The notes: generated by a model from the sequence alone, not told the origin. DNA of 64,000 nucleotides from Desulfosporosinus cupriresistens (GCF_001707885.1 NZ_MASS01000001.1:124001-188000); one strand, 5' to 3'; positions 9,667-18,106 are shown, counted from the first letter of the stretch. Made by a program: numbers and translations.

Positions 9667-10569
9667 TTATAGAATGCTTTCCCGTTTGTTTGTTTCTCTT
9701 CTGAAGAAATAGGCGATATTTGTGATACACACCAAGGTTGTTATTAGGAATACGCCCGGGATTATTATGACCCACCAGGTATTGAGCAGCAGTGCTTTGT
9801 TGGCAAGAGATAGCATGCTTCCCCAGGAAATAACATTCACAGGAAGCCCCAAACCGAGAAAACTCAGAGTAGACTCCAAGGACATGCTTGAACTGATACA
9901 GGATACAACAACAAACATAATTGTTGAAACCAGATTTGGTATCAAGTGTGTCCACATCGTATGCAGGAAGCTTCCTCCCATGCATTGCGCGGCAAGCATG
10001 TATTCACTGCTGCGTATCTGCCTGACTTCACTGCGCACGATTCTTGCCAAGGCGCACCAACTGGTCACGCCAATGACAAAGGATATCTTTAGAACATTCT
10101 GCGTTCCCATAACCGACGCCAGCAACAAGACAAGCAACAAGATCGGAATACTATTAATAAGCTCGGGAACGCGCATCATGACCGCATCAACGCGTGAATT
10201 TGCAGTACCGCTACAACCGAAGACAACCCCTATCACAGTGATGATCGCCATGCTCAGCAGACCTATAAAGATTGAAGCTCGTCCACCATACCAGATCATG
10301 GAAAAAATATCGCGACCCAGCGAGTCTGTCCCGAAATAGAATTGCGCATTGGGTGCTTCACTAAGATTCTGTAGATAAAAACCTGTCGGGTCATGATTAT
10401 TCACTTGTTCTGCAAAAACGCACCCCAATACGATGATGCTGAGAAGGACAATGGCGATAATTGGTTTTCCCTTCAGTCTATTTCTAAACGACGGTTTTGT
10501 CTCCTCTGGCCTATGAATCTTGTAATTAGCCCCGACTATGACAAACTTTTCTCTGCTTTTTTCCGCCAT
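9667..10569 (-). CDS. ABC transporter permease (DppC-like), cassette 2
   Basis: Permease of 300 residues. After a charged N-terminus comes a first helix (GKPIIAIVLLSIIVLGCVFA), then DPTGFYLQNLSEAPN, GTDSLGRDIFSMIWYGGRAS and the coupling loop AAQCMGGSFLHTMWTHLIPN. It ends in a Lys/Arg-rich cytoplasmic tail. The start overlaps the DppB-like stop by 34 bases. Confidence 0.92.
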   Translation of the reverse strand: MAEKSREKFVIVGANYKIHRPEETKPSFRNRLKGKPIIAIVLLSIIVLGCVFAEQVNNHDPTGFYLQNLSEAPNAQFYFGTDSLGRDIFSMIWYGGRASIFIGLLSMAIITVIGVVFGCSGTANSRVDAVMMRVPELINSIPILLLVLLLASVMGTQNVLKISFVIGVTSWCALARIVRSEVRQIRSSEYMLAAQCMGGSFLHTMWTHLIPNLVSTIMFVVVSCISSSMSLESTLSFLGLGLPVNVISWGSMLSLANKALLLNTWWVIIIPGVFLITTLVCITNIAYFFRRETNKRESIL

Positions 10570-11555
10570 GCCAGTGCCTCCGTCAATTTCATTCTTGGGT
10601 CAATTACTTCATTGATCGATTGTGCAATGATACTGCTCAAAATAACCAGTATTCCGGTAATCAGCACAACCAATATCAGTAAATTGTAATCATGATATTT
10701 TGCACTTTGGATGGAAAGTGCCCCTATGCCAGGGTAATTGAATACTGACTCCGCAATATAGGTTCCACTTAAGACATGAGGGATCGAAATAGCCATGATG
10801 CTGACAATGGTCGGTGCAACATTGCGAAAACAATGCTTGAAAACAATTTCATGTTTTGTACAGCCCTTGGATTTGGCTAAAAACACATAATCTTTGCGCA
10901 CTTCATCCAGAAGCTTGTTTCTGATCATATAGGCGTAATACCACAGGTGACTGAGTATCATGACTACCAGCGGTAAAATCATATGCTGTATTCGATTTAA
11001 GATATCGCCCGATTTGCCGATATCATAAGCCCCACTGCTTGGTAGCCATCTCAGATTAATACTAAAAATCAAGACCAAAACAACGCCCAACCAAAATGGT
11101 GGTATATAATAGGCCGCTGTTCCCACTTTGCAGATGATTCGATCCATTAACGTATCTTCATTCATTGCGCAAAACAAGGCAAGGAGAGTGGCTAAACCGA
11201 AAACAAGTATGTAGGCTGTGCCCCCAAGAATCAAAGTGTTTCCGATTAGTGGAGAAATAACATCTATCGCCGGCATCTTGCTTTTCAGCGATAAGCCAAA
11301 ATCACCCTGAAATGCGTTGCTACTCCATTTGATGTATTGAACATAGATAGGGCCATCCAGGCCTAAACGAACTCTCGCAGCGTCTAGTTCTACTGTGGTC
11401 ATGGATTCAACTGCATCGCCGTAATAGGATTGCAGCGGATCACCAGGTGCCAGACGCGCCAAATAAAAAACTCCAACTGATAGTATAAACATAGTGAGTA
11501 TAAATCCTATTGCTCTTCTTGTTATCTTTTTAAAAATCATTGATTTTTTGTTCAA
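10536..11555 (-). CDS. ABC transporter permease (DppB-like), cassette 2
   Basis: Permease of 339 residues, first gene of cassette 2. DppB features: ARLAPGDPLQSYYGDAVE, GLDGPIYVQYIKW, and the loop AKSKGCTKHEIVFKHCFRN followed by LSGTYIAESVFNYPGIG. It starts with TTG at 11555; the ribosome site GGTGG lies six bases upstream. That TTG overlaps the stop of a 17-codon upstream reading frame, and about 70 bases further upstream is a terminator-bearing leader RNA, so expression of the cassette is probably attenuated. Confidence 0.92.
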   Translation of the reverse strand: MNKKSMIFKKITRRAIGFILTMFILSVGVFYLARLAPGDPLQSYYGDAVESMTTVELDAARVRLGLDGPIYVQYIKWSSNAFQGDFGLSLKSKMPAIDVISPLIGNTLILGGTAYILVFGLATLLALFCAMNEDTLMDRIICKVGTAAYYIPPFWLGVVLVLIFSINLRWLPSSGAYDIGKSGDILNRIQHMILPLVVMILSHLWYYAYMIRNKLLDEVRKDYVFLAKSKGCTKHEIVFKHCFRNVAPTIVSIMAISIPHVLSGTYIAESVFNYPGIGALSIQSAKYHDYNLLILVVLITGILVILSSIIAQSINEVIDPRMKLTEALAWRKKAEKSLS

Positions 11556-11605
11556 TCAGTTCCACCCACCTTCCTTTGCAGCTGCAAACACACCCTGTTC
11601 TTCAA
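11552..11605 (-). CDS. Possible 17-residue leader peptide
   Basis: A TTG at 11605 follows GGAGG by five bases and opens a frame reading MKNRVCLQLQRKVGGTD, whose TGA stop overlaps the TTG start of the DppB-like gene. This arrangement would allow re-initiation on the permease gene. No family is recognised. It could simply be a chance frame. Confidence 0.35.
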   Translation of the reverse strand: MKNRVCLQLQRKVGGTD

Positions 11606-11623
11606 TTCGCCCTCCTTTCAAAC

Positions 11624-11710
11624 AAAAAAAGGCCATGAAAGTAGGACTCTAACGAGTCAAACCTCCATGGCCTTTGCAAATACCTTCATGGTCTTGCTCT
11701 GCAATATCTT
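11624..11710 (-). ncRNA. Leader RNA with intrinsic terminator, copy 1 (candidate riboswitch)
   Basis: Transcribed toward the cassette 2 importer. From 5' to 3' it has a small TTGC-GCAA hairpin, the box ACCATGAAGGT, a spacer, then a terminator made of GGCCATG paired with CATGGCC, an inner GACTC-GAGTC stem and a run of seven T. The near-repeat of CCATGAAGG and CCATGGAGG means either could pair with the 3' arm, giving an antiterminator/terminator choice. A second copy lies at 19500-19590. The stem bases differ between copies in a paired way (GGCC/GGCC against AACC/GGTT). I do not recognise the class. Confidence 0.72.
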
Positions 11711-11720
11711 TTTTTATAGC

Positions 11721-11745
11721 ATTCGACAATTGTTCGTGAATTCCT
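11721..11745 (-). promoter_or_regulatory. Sigma-H-like promoter before leader RNA copy 1
   Basis: AGGAATT, a 13-base spacer and CGAAT match the sigma-H (Spo0H) consensus. The same elements with the same spacing precede the second leader copy. The -10 end also contains TGTCGAA, a Spo0A-box heptamer. Confidence 0.55.
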
Positions 11746-11931
11746 GCCAAAAGTTTCTCTTAATATGCTTAATATTAGAGTGAAAATTCAGCATAAGCTA
11801 CAAGTGAGTCATCCTTGCTTACTGCTAAAGAAGTTGTTAGATAAAACATAATTGAAATGATTTTGAGGATTTGGATAGGATTTGGCCAGATTCCAACCCG
11901 TGGCGCAAAAAGCACCTTAGAACGATGGCCG

Positions 11932-12165
11932 TCATTGATGGAGGGGCGGCGTTGGGCGTTTTAAATGTATAAGCGCCAACAGGAGTTTTCCCAAGGGTCC
12001 GTTCTTGCCAAATAGGATTAGCAGCAAGAATCCGACAACAAGTTTGAGATTCGTCAACGATTCTTGCGCATATTTTCCTGCTGGAACGGACTCAGGGGTA
12101 CCAATACTGATTTGAGCAACGCTCGCTTTACTTAGATCTTCGAGAGAGGTAACCTTGCTGTTATC
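11932..12165 (-). pseudogene. Decayed molybdate transporter fragment (modA fused to modB)
   Basis: The reverse strand reads SKVTSLEDLSKASVAQIS, then IGTPESVPAGKYAQESL, which is typical of the molybdate-binding protein ModA. It runs straight into VVGFLLLILFGKNGPLGKLL, the start of the ModB permease helix with its conserved GKNGP. The rest of both genes is missing, so this is an internal deletion that joined the two. No start or intact domain remains. It suggests that a modABC operon once stood here. Confidence 0.7.
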
Positions 12166-12251
12166 TTTTCCTGTACAATAGCATCGAGGTACCTTCCCAG
12201 TAATTGAGAATTAAATGAAGGTAGCCTTTAAGTTACAAGGGGGTTAAAATT

Positions 12252-12380
12252 ATGCCGGATTTTGGCAATTCATTTTCTGGGCTTGCGAAAGATCGCAAAT
12301 TGACTGACCAAGAATTAGTTAGAGCCATTCGTTATATGCCTAATTGCTTGAAAATTTCTAAAAAACAAGTCGCTAAATAA
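12252..12380 (+). pseudogene. Truncated rubrerythrin/ferritin-like gene
   Basis: A 42-codon frame starts behind GGGGG and reads MPDFGNSFSGLAKDRKLTDQ, then ELVRAIRYM, which is the conserved N-terminus of small ferritin-like (rubrerythrin family) proteins. After RYM the sequence switches to an unrelated, Lys-rich tail and stops. The four-helix iron-binding core is lost. Its end overlaps the stop of the SDR gene on the other strand, so the truncation probably came from joining to that block. Confidence 0.65.
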
Positions 12381-13113
12381 CAAAACCACCATTTGGACTA
12401 ATGATTTGGCCAGTTATGAAGTCTGCATGCTGAGAAGCTAAGAAAAAGGTACACATGGCGATATCTATAGGACTCCCTAATCTCATTAAGGGAGTATTTT
12501 CTCTAAGCATATTTAACTGCTCCTGATTATATGAAGAAAGCATATCTGTTTGGATAATTCCAGGCGCAATACAATTTACTTGTATATTTGAAGGCCCCAG
12601 TTCTTTCGCCAATGCCTTTGTTAGGCCAATTACGCCTGCTTTTGCAGTAGAATAATGGACTTCACAGGAAGCCCCCACCATTCCCCATATGGAAGAAATA
12701 TTAATGATTTTCCCTTTCTTTTGAGGAATCATATATTTCAAAACTTCTTGCGTACAGAAAAAAACACTTTTCAAGTTAATATTTATCATTCGATCCCAGT
12801 CTTCATCTGTTATATCGATAAATAATTTTTCTTGACATATCCCGGCATTATTCACAAGGACATCAATAGTTCCAAATTCATTGACACAAAACTTTATCAT
12901 TGCATTTACTTCAGTTCTTTTTGATATATCTGTCTTAAAAAGCTTAACCGAGAATTCCTTTTCTTTGAGACTTTCATATAAGGCAATGGCGTCCTTCTCT
13001 GACTTGTTGAAGTTGATCAGTACATTGTATCCTTGTCGAGCAAACACTTCCACAGTTGCTTTTCCAATTCCCCTGGATGCACCAGTGATTACAACGGTTT
13101 TTGTATAATCCAT
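12373..13113 (-). CDS. SDR family oxidoreductase (FabG-like)
   Basis: Short-chain dehydrogenase/reductase of 246 residues, cytoplasmic, using NAD(P). It has the Rossmann motif TGASRGIG, NNAG, the catalytic Ser in ISSIWG and the YSTAK active site (YxxxK), then LGPSNIQVNCIAPGIIQTDM. Most similar in layout to 3-oxoacyl-ACP reductase, but the substrate cannot be told. ATG 13113 follows GAGGTG. Lies 20 bp after the DUF3842 gene and is probably co-transcribed with it. Confidence 0.9.
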   Translation of the reverse strand: MDYTKTVVITGASRGIGKATVEVFARQGYNVLINFNKSEKDAIALYESLKEKEFSVKLFKTDISKRTEVNAMIKFCVNEFGTIDVLVNNAGICQEKLFIDITDEDWDRMININLKSVFFCTQEVLKYMIPQKKGKIINISSIWGMVGASCEVHYSTAKAGVIGLTKALAKELGPSNIQVNCIAPGIIQTDMLSSYNQEQLNMLRENTPLMRLGSPIDIAMCTFFLASQHADFITGQIISPNGGFVI

Positions 13114-13133
13114 AATTCATAGTCACCTCAATT

Positions 13134-13556
13134 TCAGGAAAAATGATTATGCTTAAGTCTTTCTTCTACTTCTATTACCAGTGCCTCAATCTGGTGGGGC
13201 AGAGGGGAGCGAAGGATTCCAACCAGTAGAATATTCCCACGTTGGATAGGAAGAAGCAATTTGTTCGCTCTGCTCGCACCGATTGCTGTAGCTATTAGCG
13301 GAGTGATTTCTCCCAAGAAACCATAAACCATCATCACCGAAACCGAACCCACAATTAGATCCACCCGATCTACATTATAACAAATCGCAGACTCACCAGA
13401 AGCTCCCTCAGAAGCCCCGGCCCGCAACATAGCTCCAGTTGCAAGGGCATTGGTTCCCAAAGCGAGTATATTCAGCTCTGGCATTTTTTTGCGTAACTGC
13501 TCGACTATATGCTTACCAATGCCGCCACCCTGTCCATCAATGACTGCTATCCGCAT
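13134..13556 (-). CDS. DUF3842 family protein
   Basis: Small protein of 140 residues with a P-loop-like N-terminus IAVIDGQGGGIGKHIVEQL and the conserved stretches LGTNALATGAMLRAGA and GSVSVMMVYGFLGEITP. This is a Clostridia family of unknown role that I recognise as DUF3842. It follows the siderophore-type ABC genes and precedes the SDR gene. ATG follows AAGGAGG. Confidence 0.8.
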   Translation of the reverse strand: MRIAVIDGQGGGIGKHIVEQLRKKMPELNILALGTNALATGAMLRAGASEGASGESAICYNVDRVDLIVGSVSVMMVYGFLGEITPLIATAIGASRANKLLLPIQRGNILLVGILRSPLPHQIEALVIEVEERLKHNHFS

Positions 13557-13669
13557 AATTTCCTCCTTGGTATAGCCATTTTAGTTCCTGCGTTTTTTTA
13601 TCTAGCATCTTCCATTCAAATTGAACAAAAAAACCAAGAAGTTTTAGACCTGTCTTCCTCTTAAATATT

Positions 13670-14422
13670 TCACCTGGGGATCACGACAGTTTGGTTCCGT
13701 ACCTTTTCCACGCTAACCGGAACCCCATACGCCTGAGAGATATTTTCTGCAGTCATCACCGCTGGGCCACCGGCAACGAATACCTTTGTGTCCTGTAGTA
13801 ACAAAAATTTATCTGAGAAGCGTAAGGCCAGATTAAGATCGTGCATTACAGCAACTACCGCAATATTCTTCTCCTTAGCTGCGGTCCGGATAGTTTTCAA
13901 CACTTCCATTTGATTTTTTAGATCCAGGTTGCTGGTTGGCTCATCCAATAACAGAACCTCGGGTTCCTGAGCCAAGGCCCTGGCAATGACGACTTTCTGC
14001 AGTTCCCCTCCACTCAGTTCATCTAAGTAGCGCAGGGCAAATTCCCCCAGACCTGTTTTGGCCAATATCCCTTGCACCAACGCCAAATCCGCCGCTGTCG
14101 CCTCCCACTTGATGTGGGGTTTGCGGCCCAAGAGCACAGCGTCAAAGACGGTCTGACGGTTGCTCTCGTAATTTTGCGCGACATACGCCATTTTAAGGGC
14201 TATCGCCAAGCGACTGAGCTTAGACACTTCCTGCCCCTCCAATAAGATACTTCCCTTTTTCGGTAATAAAATCTTGTTCAAGGTCTTGAGCAGCGTCGAT
14301 TTTCCAGCACCATTGTTCCCGAGGATTGCTAGGAATTCCCCCCTCAGTACAGTGAAGCCTACATTCTCTAATATTGTGCGGGAGCTGTATCTAAATTCGA
14401 TCCCATTAACGGATAAGATCAT
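13670..14422 (-). CDS. Siderophore/metal-chelate ABC transporter ATPase (FepC/FecE-like)
   Basis: ATPase of 250 residues: Walker A GNNGAGKST, signature LSGGELQKVVIARAL, Walker B VLLLDEPTSNLD, switch His VMHDLN. The start ATG at 14422 overlaps the permease stop in an ATGA, so the two are coupled. Substrate is an iron or other metal complex, or a corrinoid, as usual for this type; the FmdE neighbour gives no decision. The last 30 bases of the gene recur at 19647-19702 as a relic of a second copy. Confidence 0.92.
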   Translation of the reverse strand: MILSVNGIEFRYSSRTILENVGFTVLRGEFLAILGNNGAGKSTLLKTLNKILLPKKGSILLEGQEVSKLSRLAIALKMAYVAQNYESNRQTVFDAVLLGRKPHIKWEATAADLALVQGILAKTGLGEFALRYLDELSGGELQKVVIARALAQEPEVLLLDEPTSNLDLKNQMEVLKTIRTAAKEKNIAVVAVMHDLNLALRFSDKFLLLQDTKVFVAGGPAVMTAENISQAYGVPVSVEKVRNQTVVIPR

Positions 14423-15507
14423 CGTAACTTCGACCCCCTCACCAGAAAATAGAGAAAGAGAGGAGCCCCGAGAAAGGAAGTGACTGCGCCAACAGGCAAA
14501 ACCACGGGCGCAATAATCCGCCTGGACAGGGTATCCGCAGCCAGAAGCAACAAAGCACCCATCACCCCAGAAGCCGGAATTAGAAAGCGATTGTCCCCGC
14601 CTATCAAGCGTTTGACGAGGTGTGGAGCCACGAGACCAATGAAGGCGATGATTCCCAAAAAGGAAACGACAGTGGCTGTGATCAAAGATGCAAAGAACAT
14701 TCCCCACTGTCTCGTCTTTTCCACGTTGACACCTAGGCCCTTGGCTGTTTCTGCCCCACTGTCCAGAGCATTGTAATTCCAGCGGTTAAACAGGAAAAAG
14801 AGCAAGGCTCCTAAGACTACACAAGACATAATCCCCAACTCACCCCACGATGCCCGCCCGATGTCACCAAACGTCCAAAAGACGACGGCGGCTACATTTA
14901 CATCATTGGTGAAATACTGTAAAAGCATCGTGGCTGCCGAAAAGAGAGATCCCAAAGCGACCCCGGCTAACACCATAGACTCTGGTGAGACTCCCTTATA
15001 TTGAGCCAGAAAAAGAATGATCATGGTCGTAAGCATGGCCGCTACGAAGGCTGAAATTGTGACAAGATAAGGACTGTTAATCAGCAACGCTCCTCCGCCT
15101 GTACTTTGTGTACTACCTGCTCCCCAGCCGATGATGGCTAGCGCAGCCCCAAAGGCTGCACCTTGAGCAATACCGAGGGTACTTGGAGAAGCTAAGGGAT
15201 TTCTGAGGATATTTTGCATGACCGCACCCGCAACCGCCAAACCTATCCCAGCGACCATCGCTGCCAACACCCGGGGCAAGCGGATTGACCAAATGATAAT
15301 CTGAGCATGTCCCTCAGTTTGGCCGAGTAAAGTCAGTAACACTTGCCAGGGCGAAAGCTCGGCTGAACCGGCACTGATGGCATAGAGGGCGAGCACTGCA
15401 GTCATAATCATCAGACCCAACAAGATTAATTTTTTCTTCCATGTATATCTCAAATAATGGGTTATCCCGCCATCGAGCACAGTTTCCTCGCCCACCAACT
15501 CGATCAC
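14419..15507 (-). CDS. FecCD family ABC transporter permease
   Basis: Permease of 362 residues with about nine or ten membrane segments. Family motifs: IRLPRVLAAMVAGIGLAVAG, MQNILRNPLASPSTLGIAQG, and GLVAPHLVKRLIGGDNRFLI with GADTLSR-like AADTLSRRI. The single gene should act as a homodimer with two FepC-like subunits. It overlaps the binding-protein stop by four bases. Confidence 0.93.
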   Translation of the reverse strand: MIELVGEETVLDGGITHYLRYTWKKKLILLGLMIMTAVLALYAISAGSAELSPWQVLLTLLGQTEGHAQIIIWSIRLPRVLAAMVAGIGLAVAGAVMQNILRNPLASPSTLGIAQGAAFGAALAIIGWGAGSTQSTGGGALLINSPYLVTISAFVAAMLTTMIILFLAQYKGVSPESMVLAGVALGSLFSAATMLLQYFTNDVNVAAVVFWTFGDIGRASWGELGIMSCVVLGALLFFLFNRWNYNALDSGAETAKGLGVNVEKTRQWGMFFASLITATVVSFLGIIAFIGLVAPHLVKRLIGGDNRFLIPASGVMGALLLLAADTLSRRIIAPVVLPVGAVTSFLGAPLFLYFLVRGSKLR

Positions 15508-16640
15508 CTTCCTAGTTCCAGCTTTTTAAAGCCACCATAATCCCGTACCATTTCTGCATACAAGGGCTTACCGAGAAGAAACTGGTACAGTTCATCACTC
15601 TTCTTAATCGGATCGATGTCTTGAAACTGTTGAGGAAAGATAATCTTTCCTGCGTAATAGGAGTCTGCAAATGCCGTCTCAATATTGGTCGTATAGTTAT
15701 TATAAGGAATCTGGCTATAAACTTGGCCCTTCTTCACCGCACTCAAAGACTGGTAGAAAGCTGGATTCTTCTTAAAATCATCCGTAACTAGCGCATACCC
15801 ACCTGCATCAAGGAACAAGATATCCGGATCCCAACTGATGAGTTTCTCTTTATCAATCATTAAGCTTCCGCTTTTCCCGGTTTCATCGACGACATTTTTC
15901 GCCCCAATGAACACCAGCGGCGGGTATTTGGCCTGAGTGTATTCGATCCCGTGCGCTCCTTTTGAGCTCACGGCCCCAACATATACTTTTGCTTTGTCCC
16001 CCGCAGGAACATCCTTCGTCCTCTCTGCCAGATCTTTTTCATTTTGTCTAAGATAAGCCACAACATCTTGGGCCCTCTTCTCCTTCCCGATAATCGTACC
16101 GATCATACTTAAGGAACGGTATAGATTCTCGTTAAACGATGTTGTAGCACTTGTAACATCGCCATAACTCAGAACGACCACCGGAATGCCTATCTTGGCT
16201 TGAAGTTGATTTGCTTTCTCTTTATCTACAAGATTGCAGACAAAAATTACATCTGGTTTAACGCCAACCAAGCTCTCCTCGTTCGGGGCAGTATCCGGTC
16301 CTCCCTGCCCAATACTGGGCAGTTTTTTCAAGTCGGGATAAGCCAGCATATACGATCTTCCCGGCGAAGGCTTTTTCTCAATCTCTTCAATCCCGACCAC
16401 CATGGACGCTCCTTCGGCATAGGTCACCAACCGCAACGCACCTGGTCCAATCGCCACAACCTTTTGGACAGGTACCTCTATCTCAACTTCTCTCCCGACC
16501 AGATCCGTAATTTTTTGTTTCTGAGCCTTAGCCACTGTCGGAACTGTTCTTGCTTCCTTCGTACCTGCAGTCCCTCCACATCCCGATAAAAGCAACGCCG
16601 GCATAAGCAAGGCCAACAATAACGCCATCACTTTTCTCAT
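15504..16640 (-). CDS. Metal-chelate ABC transporter binding lipoprotein 1
   Basis: Binding protein of 378 residues in the TroA/FecB fold. The lipoprotein signal ends in LLSGC (Cys21). The TDLVGREVEIEVPVQKVVAIG and GPGALRLVTYAEGASMVVGI start is typical. It shares much of its sequence with the lipoprotein at 18169-19335 (for example SWDPDILFLD against SWDPDILFID), so the two are recent paralogues. It is directly coupled to permease and ATPase and is probably their cognate binding protein. Confidence 0.92.
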   Translation of the reverse strand: MRKVMALLLALLMPALLLSGCGGTAGTKEARTVPTVAKAQKQKITDLVGREVEIEVPVQKVVAIGPGALRLVTYAEGASMVVGIEEIEKKPSPGRSYMLAYPDLKKLPSIGQGGPDTAPNEESLVGVKPDVIFVCNLVDKEKANQLQAKIGIPVVVLSYGDVTSATTSFNENLYRSLSMIGTIIGKEKRAQDVVAYLRQNEKDLAERTKDVPAGDKAKVYVGAVSSKGAHGIEYTQAKYPPLVFIGAKNVVDETGKSGSLMIDKEKLISWDPDILFLDAGGYALVTDDFKKNPAFYQSLSAVKKGQVYSQIPYNNYTTNIETAFADSYYAGKIIFPQQFQDIDPIKKSDELYQFLLGKPLYAEMVRDYGGFKKLELGR

Positions 16641-16669
16641 TTAAGATTCATCCTCTCTATTTCGTATCG

Positions 16670-16711
16670 CATGTTTAGACAAACTGATCGAAATCAGCTT
16701 ATCTAAACATG
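16670..16711. repeat. Long inverted repeat upstream of binding lipoprotein 1
   Basis: CATGTTTAGA and TCTAAACATG form perfect 10-base arms, continued after a small internal loop by CTGAT and ATCAG around a CGAA tetraloop. It lies about 30 bp before the lipoprotein start. There is no T run on either side, so it is more likely a regulatory or mRNA-stability hairpin than a terminator. Confidence 0.6.
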
Positions 16712-16756
16712 TCAAAGTAGAATCTCTGGTGTGTCTACTCTTATTGAAAACCTATT

Positions 16757-17392
16757 TTATTTATTTAACACGAGGACTCGCGACTCGTATTGTTCCACAC
16801 ACTCCGGACAGGCGATGCGCCCATCACGAACACTCGCCCGCTGTTCCATTACGCCCTCTCCGCAGAATGCACATTCCACCGTTGGATTGAGTTTAGGGCC
16901 ATTGGGCAGGTCGAAGGTGATTTCTCGCCAGACAAAATGCTCTTCTGGTGGTGCTTCTACTAGGTGCATGGAAATCTCGCCATGCAGTTTATAAAATTCC
17001 TCCGACTCAGCTGGGGTTGCCGTATTGTCCATCATTTTAGGCCGCAAAGCTTGATGCCGTTCATTGTCCATTGCCCCATACTTCAGGGCAACTCGAACAC
17101 CACGCCCATCCTGACGACGGATAAAACTAAAAACTTGCTTGCCATGATCCTTGAACATTAGATTTCCTTTGCCAAATGTACTTGAGAGTAAAGTCTGCAC
17201 AGCATCCACTCCACAAGCATCATTTTGTACGATGCTGACAAACCCACTTTTAGGATTGTACGGCTCCCCCTCTAAAGCATGGAGCACCTTTAAGGCAATC
17301 TGAGCTGCTTGGAAGCCAATCGCTAACCCTGGGCAGACATGCCCGTGAAACGCCACGCAACGTTCCCAATCCAGCTGAACTTGTTCGTCCAT
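16757..17392 (-). CDS. FmdE family protein with C-terminal zinc ribbon
   Basis: Protein of 211 residues related to subunit E of formylmethanofuran dehydrogenase. The N-terminal domain carries FHGHVCPGLAIG with the conserved His and Cys, and NDACGVDAVQ. The C-terminus has a zinc ribbon of two CxxC pairs (CAFCGEG and CPECVEQ). In bacteria without methanofuran these proteins are often linked to molybdenum/tungsten or metal-chelate transport; a metal-cofactor role is inference. ATG 17392 follows GGAG ten bases upstream. Located between the two binding lipoprotein genes. Confidence 0.87.
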   Translation of the reverse strand: MDEQVQLDWERCVAFHGHVCPGLAIGFQAAQIALKVLHALEGEPYNPKSGFVSIVQNDACGVDAVQTLLSSTFGKGNLMFKDHGKQVFSFIRRQDGRGVRVALKYGAMDNERHQALRPKMMDNTATPAESEEFYKLHGEISMHLVEAPPEEHFVWREITFDLPNGPKLNPTVECAFCGEGVMEQRASVRDGRIACPECVEQYESRVLVLNK

Positions 17393-17512
17393 TTTTTATC
17401 CACTCCTTAATTTTTAGTTTTTCTAAGACTTCTTCTCTCTTTCTGAAAAAAAGATTATTTCACTCACAAGATTCTGTATTATGAATCCAATAACACCCGC
17501 ACCTTGTCATGT

Positions 17513-18106
17513 TCATACTTTTCTCCCCGACAAGAAATAACGCTGAGGAACATCTTTAATGGTAATATTCTCGAAACCTGCTTCTGAAAAAATAGCGAAC
17601 ATAACCTCCTCTTCCGGAATCAGACAGTTCCGTACCGCTCCGCCAAGAGACACATGCAGATCATTAATATAGTCTCTGCTATGCGGATGCATTACAGTAA
17701 CTCTTCCCCCACGTCTCAACACTCGAGCCATTTCTTTGGCAGACCGCCTAAGATCATCAAAGTGCGGGAAGGCCGAGTTACACACGACTTCATCTACCGC
17801 CTGGTCTGCCAAGGGAATATCCTCAGCAGCCCCCTCCAAGAACTCTAAATTTGGCTCCTGATACTTCTTTTGAGCTTCTGCCAGCATCTGGGGAGCAAAA
17901 TCTATGGCCACCACATCTCCGGATGAACCCACGGCTTCGATCAGCATCGGAATAAGCACTCCGGTGCCTGTACCTAGATCAAGAACCTTACTGCCCCGAG
18001 ACAAAGCAAGCTCTTCGACCATATTTTGCAAGCGAATTATTACCTCATCTTTGATAAGGGTATCCCACTCCGCAGCCTTTCCGTCGAAATAGTCCTTTAA
18101 TTGCAT
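17513..18106 (-). CDS. Class I SAM-dependent methyltransferase
   Basis: Methyltransferase of 197 residues with motif I VLDLGTGTGVLIP, acidic motif II VAIDFAPQML and motif III VDEVVCNSAFPHF followed by VLRRGGRVTVMHP. The substrate is not evident; small-molecule methyltransferases of this type are common beside metal-chelate importers. Good ribosome site GAGGAGG. The TGA stop was checked as a possible selenocysteine codon and is a normal stop, with another TGA two codons later. Confidence 0.88.
   Translation of the reverse strand: MQLKDYFDGKAAEWDTLIKDEVIIRLQNMVEELALSRGSKVLDLGTGTGVLIPMLIEAVGSSGDVVAIDFAPQMLAEAQKKYQEPNLEFLEGAAEDIPLADQAVDEVVCNSAFPHFDDLRRSAKEMARVLRRGGRVTVMHPHSRDYINDLHVSLGGAVRNCLIPEEEVMFAIFSEAGFENITIKDVPQRYFLSGRKV

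Noticed and set aside
17490..17520. TGA end of the SAM methyltransferase as another selenocysteine codon.
   Set aside because: A second TGA follows two codons later and there is no hairpin; the protein is already of normal length.
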